Shown here in pieces: positions 50,912-60,600 of a stretch of 64,000 nucleotides of DNA (the stretch's first letter is position 1; every line of letters begins with the position of its first letter). The notes under the pieces are model-generated. The model was not told the DNA's origin, ran no database searches, and saw only the letters and a list, made by a program, of their open reading frames with translations. The stretch is taken from positions 1-64,000 of the forward strand of contig JARBJD010000340.1 of assembly GCA_033064195.1 (NCBI GenBank), in the 5' to 3' direction. The position numbers and the translations under genes are program-made. The stretch is from Blattamonas nauphoetae (taxonomy: Eukaryota; Preaxostyla; Oxymonadida).

Positions 50912-53759
50912 ATGGAATTTCCATTTCTTCTTTTCATTTTCCTTTCATTTGTGCGCTCTGAGCCACACACTTTCAGGATCTTTCACACCAATGACGGTCT
51001 GGTCACCATTTAACTCATTTTCTCACGTGTTGGGACAAAAGTGCATGGATGGGTGAATGGCCATCGGAAGATTCCAGAACTGAATGCAACCTATGCAGAC
51101 TACAAGAATCTTCTTGTTCATTTGAATTCATCAGTGAATGAATCGACGACGATTCTTGGATTTGACTCTGGGGATCTAACACAGGTTTTCAAGATATTTA
51201 ATATTGTTTTTCTCACTTTCCCCGAAGACATACTGTCATTTTCGTTGATCTTGAATCATAAAATTTCTTTAGCTTATGTTTCTGACGATTCCAATCGCAT
51301 CGTCGTTCTCTGTCCCTTTTCTCTTTGTGATCCCATCGAATTGATTGTATATATTCTTTCTTGCTGTAGGGGACCGGTCTTTCAGATGCAACTCCAATTC
51401 CAGGGACATTCATCTTGGAAACAGCTCTCGCTCTTGATCTGGATGCTCTTGTGATCGGAAATCATGAATTATATGAAAATCGAGTGATCGATTGGCTTGC
51501 AGAGAATGTTGGAGCAAAGACTGATCGGTATTCAGTGTTTCAATTCACTTTTGTCTCATGTTTTGTGATGGATCCATCATCACCCTCGATATCTTTACTC
51601 ATGCCGTTCTGTTTTATCCATTCCTCCATCAGATATCTTGGAATGAATGTGAAACACAAAGATACTTCCAAAACATTGACTCACCCATATCGACTCATCC
51701 CATTTGGCAACGCTCAAGGCAAGAATCATGTCCTTGTGATTGGTCTTTTGTTCAACTTTGCCGGCGCTGATTCACAAGCTACAGTGACAGACGTGGAAGA
51801 TACAGTGAAACAGGACGAAATTAAAAGAATTGTGGCCGAGAACAACGTGAAACTAATCGTCCTCCTCCTTCACTCCCCACCAGAAGAGGACGAAACACTT
51901 TGGGTGAAGAAACAGATGGTAGACATAACAAAAGGAACAATCCCAATCGTTACTCTGTGCGGGCATGATCATATCGTGTTTAAGACCGAAGAAACAGACG
52001 CCCAAGCAACGATTGAAAGCGAGTGCTATTTCCAGAAATTGGGTGAAGTTCAAATAACAATTGAACTGGACGGTTCATCTACAAATGTTGGCGCAATGGA
52101 TCACAAGGACAATGTCGATCTCCTCTCAACTCACTCCATCCCACTCTCATCCTCAGCATTCCTTATCCCATCCTCGACCGTCAATTCATTCTCGCTGCTT
52201 CATCACACCACGTCAATCCCATCTTTTATGTCGCTTGCAGGAAAGATCGAATCAGATTGGGAAACTGAGCAGGGTCTTGCATTGCGATCGCGAATAAAGG
52301 AAAAAGAAGAAGAATTGGAGCTTTCAAAGCCAGTTGGATGTTCTCCCCACACGTATCTTGGAGTATTCAAGATGGAGGAGACTCGGACCAATCGAAGCCT
52401 GTACTCATTCTACGTGAACGAAATCATGCCGAAAATGGACCCACTGGCCAATTTTTTGAAGGAAAGGAATGAAAACAATGGTGAAAGTGAACAGAGGAAG
52501 AATTGGAGAAGCAACGAAGTGTCTGAGAGACTTCATCATTTTCCGAACACTTCCATCTCTTCATTGTCTTCCCACGCCTCCCGTGTCTCCAACAAAGCCT
52601 CTCTCCCCACCAAAGTGTACTCGACCAACTCGGCCTCGCTCCGTTCTCATCTTTTTGAGGGGGAAGTGTACAGAGACGAGGTGTTCTCCATCGAACCGTT
52701 CTCGAACACGTTCTGCGCAATCGAGAAAGTGGGGTTGGACGAGATGCGAGCACTGTTGGACTGGGAAGGCGAACTGGACGGGGTGGGACGCAACGACGGA
52801 CACCAAGAAACAGCGAAAGAAGCATTTGGAGGTGAACAAGCCTGGAACGACATAACTGGTGTGTCGGAGTGTCTCCCAGCGTCTCTGCTCTCGTCAGTGA
52901 AGGCAAGGCTGGCCCGTCTTTGTGTGGAGCAGCTGGCGGGAGGAGAGAAGGAGAGGGAGCAAGAGAGGCGGAGGGTGATTCGACAAGCTGAACGGCAGGT
53001 GAGGAAGTGTGAACAGGAGAGGGGAATCGAGCGAGCAGCAAATGGTATCTTGTCCTTCATTGTTTTTTCGCACAACCATTTTCTCTCCCTTGCTTGATGT
53101 GTCGTTTTCGAGTTTTATCACTCTCTCCTTCTCTCCCTTTCTCAGCTTCTCCTCTCCGCCCTCTCCTCTCCAACCGCATTGTGAAGTTCAATGACACGTT
53201 CAAACTGACGTCGTTCACTCTTCCACCGAAAGGGAAGGAGTCGCCGAAGGAGAAGGCTCATCTGTTCACGATTGTGACAAACTCGTACGATGCTCCTCGA
53301 TTAACAAGCGTTCTAAACAGAATTGCGGAGGAGATGGGACAAGTGTGCCCTTCTCCTTCCTTCTCAGTCACTTATCGTTGTTCTCTCTTCTTCTCGTCAT
53401 TTGGGTCTCATGATTCATTATCATTTGTCTCTTCATCTTCTTCATTCTCTCGTCTTCTTCTGTCTCAGCCTGTTTCTTCGCCGAAATTCTCGTTTGTTTG
53501 TTCAACAATCGCAACCCGGACAGTGTTTGAGCAATATTTGAGGCTGCACATGAAGTGCAACAGACCGAAGGCGGGAGTTGTGTGGGCAGTGGCGGGAAGC
53601 ATCACTGGAGTGACGATTCTTGTGGTGATTGTGTTGGTTGTGGTGGTGGTGACCAGACGAAAGCGAGAAGACGAAAAACGGTGGAAGACAACAGCTGTGA
53701 ATGAATTGTTCAACGAGCCTGATGTGAAATATCAGCAGCTCGGGAATTCTGTTCGATAA
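50912..53759 (+). CDS. Membrane-anchored 5'-nucleotidase-like metallophosphoesterase, 6 exons, ~761 aa
   Basis: ATG at 50912 begins a signal peptide (MEFPFLLFIFLSFVRS). Exons by eye: 50912-50996, 51042-51184, 51370-51527, 51633-53044, 53146-53342, 53469-53759. The junctions restore family motifs, for example HTND joined to VHGWVNGH, and SGDLTQ to GTGLSD. Metal-site motifs of the 5'-nucleotidase family are HTNDVHGW, GFDSGD, GNHELYENR and TLCGHDHIV; the canonical Asn-His-Glu and Gly-His-x-His are present. The C-terminal substrate domain has FEGEVYRDEVFSIEPFSNT. A TM helix (VVWAVAGSITGVTILVVIVL plus VVVVV) and a short basic tail follow. It probably dephosphorylates nucleotides outside the cell. 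The gene occupies the spacer between the inverted arms. TAA stop. Confidence 0.85.
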
Positions 53760-53949
53760 TCATCTCACTATTTTGCTTGTTGAGCTATAACCTCATCGAT
53801 GAGTGACAATAACCAATCGTCTTCACCTCCACTCCAAAGAATCTCAACTGGATTGCAGCTTTTTCTTCGCTGATCCATCGGGATTGACAGTCACAAACAT
53901 TAAGACGGCTAGTCGAACTCGAACAATGAAGTGAAAGAAAACCAATCGC
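53760..53949. other. Short intergenic stretch
   Basis: 190 bases between the stop of the nucleotidase-like gene and the right arm. No gene or clear signal seen. Confidence 0.4.
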
Positions 53950-54036
53950 AAAAGAGCGATTGTGTGAGTTCAAGAAAAGGTAACGAAATGCTTAGTACTT
54001 TCTCGTCCTTGAATCGAGCTCTCAGTTTCGTCGTGT

Positions 54037-57000
54037 TCACTTATACTTGATCATGAAACGAAGTCTGATTTGCTCGGGAGAGAAAACGATGAATTCATTG
54101 TACCCATATTGCAAACCATTCCACCCAATCGGCAAATCCAAACCATCCACCTGGACAGAACCTGTTGGACGTTGACCAGTTGCGTAGATACGGTCATGCT
54201 GGTAGATATCACACGTGACGAGGTTATGATTATCTCCAACTGCATGGAGCGGGCCGAGGGCAACTTCAGCGATGGCGACGTAGCGATAGCCTGCTGGTGA
54301 TGGGACTGTATAATCATTCGACGTCTTTAGCATGTCAGCAAAGAAGACACCATAGTTGGTTTGGTCGCCTGGTCTTGAGACAAATCTGGGGAGTTGATAT
54401 GGCTGAGGTCCCACAGCAATGATGGTTGACCAGTTGTTGACAGAAGATCCATGGAATTTGAACCCTCGATCGATCACGTTTCGCGTGAGATTGACTTTCC
54501 AGTCGTCGTTTGTGTTGTTCATCAAAAAGACCTGGAATTCTCTCACCCCATTTGGGTGTGTTGAGAGAATTGACTGTTGGAGGTTGTTGAAAAATGGATG
54601 ATCGTTGGTGATGAGAGAAAACTCAAAGTTCAACATCCGCATGATGAACAAAGAGCTGGCTTGCTCGTTCATTTCAGCTGTGGGATTTGGGAGGAGAGAT
54701 GTCAGACCATAAGCAAGCTCGACGATTTGTCGCGTTTTGTTGTTGATTTCACAATACGCATTGTGACCATGGAGATCAGGATAGTCTGTTGTACCCTCGA
54801 CCAGAGTCGATACTCGATCGCACAGTCCGTCCAGTGCAGCCGCATCTACCCTCTCTGCCAATTTCCGTTTGATCATTGACAAGAGCATGGATGCCTGTAT
54901 GAGCATCGACGCGGAAGGAAAGTGTTTGTCAGGAAGAGGTGGTGCTCGTGTAATGTCGCGTGGATTGGCAACGATCAACTTGTGACCACCCCTGGCATTT
55001 GGTGTCACATTCACAAAGTCCTTCATCAACTGGACAACTTCGGACCTCAAGTGACCTTTGAATGCTGCCCATCGTTCTTCCTCCATTTCGAAGAAATCCT
55101 CCACTTCGTCTTCGTCGTCCTGCATGTTCGGTGTTTCGTCATCTCCTTCCTGCACTGCGGCTCCTAGCGGTTTTGGTCCATCCAGCACAGCGAATGATGA
55201 ATTCGTTATTTTCTGGAATTCTCGCCGGAACAGCTCTTTCCCTTCTTCAATCGTGTTCAGCGAAACAATACGGAACGAATAGCGACTCATGTTGATCAGC
55301 CCCGAGAAGCGAGTGTTCTCCAGCACCCTCTCCGGCAGCCATCGGATCGACGGATCAGACGGCTTCACCTGAAGATGGAACAAATACGGCCGACGCTCTC
55401 TTCGCTCCAGTCGCTTTCCATTCACATCCTTCCTTTGAAGCAGCAGCTGCATCAATTGCTCCCCTCGCCCATCGCGAGCGTCCACTTGCACACTCCACGC
55501 CTTTCTTCCCTTCTCTCGAAGCACCATCGTTGGGATTGGCAGGAAGAACTCGGGAGACGCACCGACATCGACGGGAGAGTATCTGACATGCGATGGCATC
55601 TGTGTCGAAAAGTTGGCGAGTTGTGGGATCGGGTCTGCTTCGAAGAGTCGATACGTGGGCGGTTGAGATGTGATGGACTGCTTGAATGACGTTGGTTGGA
55701 CACGATCTTGATTGACTCTCAAATATTCTGAGAGGATGGGAGAGAAATGTCTGATGACAAAAATGACAATGCAATACCATTGATTTTCCTTTTCTGCACA
55801 CTGTGGGTTCGTTTGTCCCAAGCATCCAGTCTTGATTGGAGGGTGCTCGGGTTGAGGTTGAACTCGCCCACAAACTGATCAAATGCCACGTTCTCATACA
55901 TCCCGATCCCGTCCGAGCACGGTTCGATCATGATCTGTCCAGTGAGGGGGCAGATCAAATTGTTCCTTTTTTCTTCCAACAGCTTCGGAATATTCATCCT
56001 GAGTTCGGCGACAGAAAAATTAGGATGAGTTATGGTCGCGTTGACAGTCTCTGTGACGGATGGAATTGGCTCGAGAGACGGCGGCGAATGTCTCCTGAAC
56101 TTTATCTGTCCAGGAGATGGCTGCACGGAAGATGACAGAGACACGGAAGACGCAAGCTGTGTGGAAGACGAAAGTGGAATGGACGGGGAGTTCGGTGGAG
56201 GAGATATATGATTCAGGCGAGAGGATTCTTTCAAAGCACCAAAGTCCCTTCGTCCATTCGAGAATGTCTTGCTCAGCGGCCGAGACTCACTCGCAGTCGA
56301 TTGGTTCGTCGGTTGGATGGTCGGCAGCGAGACTGAAGAGGGTTGTGTTTTGGAAGCAAGTTCGTTGGCGCGCGTTATGATTTCGTTGATGGGGATCTCG
56401 ACGTTGCCAAAAGGCGAATGGATCTGAACGACAGTGTGAACACCACTCGGAACCGCTGTCGACGGAATCACTGTCACTCGCACAATGTTTGGCGATGAGG
56501 CTGAACGAAAATGGAGACAAGAGATCCAGACTTTGCGAGTTCACGCCAGCATAGATGACATTGACCAGTTTTTGATGGAAGATGTCCAGATCGATACGCT
56601 GCGTCCGTTCTAAAAGAGGAGGTAATAATTTGGAGAAAATAGAGGAATACGGAAGTTGGTTTGATCTGAGAGATAGAATGGCATTCGGATCCCATTCGTG
56701 ATGGCAACGTGATTCCCATCAAAGAAGCCCATCAATTCAATGGTTTGGATCTGATTTGTGGGGATAGCATTGATTTCGAGACTTTTGATGGCGGCTGCTC
56801 TCGCATTGTTCACAAGCCGTTCCGGAAATTCGTGAATTGAGATGAATCGGTCGTGTCGATAAGGAAGCGCGAGGAGGGTGATTCTGCCATCTGAAGCAGG
56901 AATAATCAGGAAATCAAAGCAGAAACACACTCTCCAGGTTTTGGATCGACCCTTGAAACCAGAAGACACTGTTCAGTTCGGGTTTCTTTGGTGGGTCATA

Positions 57001-57177
57001 ACCAGGAGCAATTGGTTGGCATAACTTCACTGGCGTGTACTTGAACGGATGTTCATTACTATTCGCAACTTGCATCATGATGTCATATCCATCAACAGAT
57101 TCCACATAACCCCACCAATGGACGGTCTGTTTTTCGTACAGTTTCTTGAATTGAGCTTCTGTCTCACGGTCGATCAT
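54037..57177 (-). CDS. U-box-like/PARP fusion protein, arm-2 copy, 5 exons, ~1000 aa
   Basis: Same exon plan as the arm-1 gene: exon 1 57177-56931, exon 2 from about 56890, last exon about 55727-54037. The intron positions and phases are conserved, and the U-box-like CPLTGQIMIEPCSDGIGMYE is nearly unchanged. PARP motifs are FHGSSVNNWSTII, NYGVFFADMLKTSNDY, YRYVAIAEVALG and YNEFIVFSPEQIRLRFMIK, so His, Tyr and Glu of the active site are all kept. Differences cluster in the linker before the U-box (ETVNATITHPNFSVAEL against ETVKATTTQPSLSVIDV), in the helical region before the ART fold, and in the loop after EVALG. Two diverged but intact copies suggest both are expressed and may differ in target choice. 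TGA stop. Confidence 0.85.
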
Positions 57178-57602
57178 TGAAGCTGAACACTGAAAAAACG
57201 ATTGAATTGATGTGGAGATGATGTAGGTCTGAGGTCAAAAAGTGAAAATTTTGTCGACCCACCACAATATTTCATTGGATTATCAATGATGGTGACGTCT
57301 GAAACGTGAGACAAGGAACAGTATTACAATGAATGAAGTGAAATGGAAGAGATTGACAACGATCCATATTAGTCAAATGTGACCTTTGCAGAAAAACAAA
57401 AGAAAAGCCTCTTTCGTGATTGTTCTTCCATTAAATGAATATGGAAGCCCAAAAATGGTTTTTCGAATTCAATCAACAAGTATCATTAACAGGATGGAAC
57501 GGTGATATGCAAAAGAAAGAGTTTCCAACGAAAGAAGATTGTTACTGAGAGAGATCCCTTTTCTCACAAAGTGAAACAAAGAATGAAAGAATGAAGAAAG
57601 AT
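57178..57602. other. Intergenic region between surface gene and U-box/PARP gene, arm 2
   Basis: Counterpart of 45611-46045; noticeably diverged from it, with conserved islands as noted there. No gene seen. Confidence 0.5.
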
Positions 57603-60600
57603 TCACAGCTCCTCAGACGACGAAGAATCCAACAAGAATCGCTCCGAATCTGTGTCGGTCTCGCTCTTCTCCGTCTCTAAATCATCCACACGCCTCTTCC
57701 TCTTCTCCTTCTGAGAACGCTTCGTCCTCTTCCACTCAGCTCCAACTCGGTCCCTCCCTCCATCTCTCTCGCCATCCCCAACAGAACCCATCCCTCCCTC
57801 CACCCTCCTCCCCTCTGTCCCCTGCACTGTCTCTTGCGGCATCCAGATGATCCCAATCGCTTTCAGCTTCTCGTATCCTCCTTCCCCAAGCCATCGATCG
57901 ATATCCGCGTTCACTGCCCCTTCTCGCCCAAACTCCATCCCATCAACCGTCCCATGTTCAGGCTGAAGGCACCCACAGCACTTCATTCGCGATGACAGCG
58001 TCGTCCGAGAACGGTACGACCGACACCACAGCAGCCACCAGAACGAAGGCAAGAACAGCACCAGCGAGAACACCACACAGACTCCCACAACGCACGCCAG
58101 CGCCAGCAACACGAACTCAACTGGACGGAACGTCACAAAATCAACAATCGGCTCCACTCGCTTCTCCTCTCCCAAAATCAACACACTTTTCTGCCGGTTC
58201 AGCGGATGGATCTGCGAAATCGTGCGAGTCAGCGAGAATCGTTCCAGCGACGGAAACGAGAGCACCAGGTGCGCGTGCTGAGCTGCCCTGCATTCCATAA
58301 ACGTGATGTTCCACAGCGTCGCCTTCGACATCGAACACGATTGAGCAATGAAGATCGTCCCTTCCGAGTTCCCAATCGACGACTCGATGTCTTCCAGTCG
58401 AATCCCCTTCATCACCAGCGAGCCCTCTTTCCCCAAATCAATCCCAAACACACTTCCTCGTCGTCCATCCAAAGACCGCGAGAGTGCCATTTCGTGATTG
58501 GAAGAGCAATCAGAGACGAAGGACGTGTGAGGAGAGAAGGGCTGTTCGACGAGTGAGTGATCAGAGAGAGGCGTCTGGTTTTCCATCTGAGTTTGCTGTG
58601 GCGCGACAATCAACACTTCTGAGATTTTGAATCTTGACACCACAATCTCAGACGACGCAGCGAAGATCGTGAACAGAGAAGAGTGTTGTTGAGTCACTGT
58701 CCTGATCGTCACATCCTCCACAACAAGTCGGTGTTCTCGTGAACTCCCAACAAACACAAGAATCGACGAGTTCAGCTTCAATTTCGAAAACTCACATGTC
58801 TCCAATCGAACACTGCTCTCACTCACACACAACAGTTCACGTCCATCGAAGTCCACATTCTCCAACGTCACGTTCCTCATCGTCGCTCCTTCGCATTTCT
58901 CAATCCGGAGCAACGACAAGAAGCTTGCTTTGCTGAACGACAGCCGATTCGATTCAAAGAAATCTGCGGTCACAGAACTGTTCGAAAGGAGGAACATTGC
59001 CGATGACTGTCCACCAGAGTTCCCATGTGGATCACTCGGCGGTGTCGACACACTCCACAACTTCACAACTGACGATTCGGCAACTACCAACGGCCATTGG
59101 ATCCGATTCAAGTCAGACAGGAACGACACAGACGTCAGCGACAGATTCCCAGAGTCGCAAACAATGATCACTGATGGGGGAGTCTTCGCAAGCGGCACGA
59201 AGATGTTGAGCGAACTGAGCACCATCACCGAAGTGCACTTGATTCCCATCTTCCACGTCGACAGAAGTTTCCCAGTCACAGAGAGTGTCTGGTGGTCTGG
59301 CGATGACACAGTCACTGTGTGGTGTGTGTTGCAGATCGGCGAGAGAAGTGTGTGTCCAGTATCCATCTTGATGAAGCAGAACTCCTTCGACCGGGTTTTG
59401 ATCGTGTTTTGGATGTAATCAATCGTCTTGCATGCATTTTCAGAGTCTCCACAAAACAGGAAATCCGTCCCTGATTCGTTCACGAAGAACTCGTTCGAGT
59501 GTTCGAATAACACCGGCACCAGCGACGTCGGCGTGTCTGATGTCGGTGTCGTGTACGACAAGCTGTCCCAATCCGCAGACGAAAGTGTCCATCGGTCCAG
59601 CGTGATGTTCAGCCCGACTGGTTCCGATGGAAGGTGCAGAAGAAGGAAGTGGTTGATTGGGCACTCGTATTCGGCGAAGTCGAACTTGATTTGAGTGAAA
59701 ACAATCGAATGCGGAGGAAGATTGTTGCTATTCCCAAACTGAAGAGAAATCAAGCAGATTGGTGATATCACGTTTGTGAGGAGGAACGTGCAATTGTTCA
59801 TTTTGAACCATCCTCCTTCACTCATATCACATTTGACGAGAGAAAACTCGTTTCCATTAACATTGAGTGATAACGAGAGCGAATCAAGATAGATCTGTTT
59901 GTTAGAGAGAGATGAAAAGGAGTAGAGATGGCAACTAGAGTCCATGTGCACCAGGTTGACAGCCAAGCTAACAATCACAGCGGAGGTCCGTGCGAGTTCG
60001 AGGAACGTTTGAGCAGTTCGAACTGAGTTTAAACTGAGCGACGAATATCGCATCGAGAGATGAGACGAGGAATCCGCCTTCACGATGCACGTGAAGGAAT
60101 CCCATCCAGGGGATGCGAATTGACAATTCAATAAATTGGCAGTGCTGTTGAAGAGAGTAAAGCACGATAAACGAGAGATACTACGAAAGAGATCGAACTG
60201 GATGAAGTTGACTTCCAGAGTTGAATGTTTGAGAGAGAATGCATCTTTTTGATCCACCTCCAGAACGGTTCGTCTCGCTCCAATCATTTGCACCTTTTGA
60301 TGGAGAAGAGAACAAGACGTTGGGCCGAGATATCCGTCCAGAGAGATCGTGACGGAGTCAAGATGCTGCGGAATGATGCCCAATGCAAAAGCGATTGATT
60401 GACATGGCGAGTTGGATGAACCACATGTCCTGGTGTCAGCTCCAACATAGCTCACAATGAGCGTGACTCTGTCGAAGTCGAACAGTTCGTTGTCTTTGAA
60501 GTCCTTCCCATGAGTGATTCGAGGCCAGCGAGACGACGATCGGCTTCCTTTCACGTTTGGAAAGCGCGGAAGTGGGTCTGAATAGTGAATATCACATCCA

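Noticed and set aside
53094-53759. Separate 221-aa membrane protein
   Set aside because: It is the last two exons of the nucleotidase-like gene read through introns.
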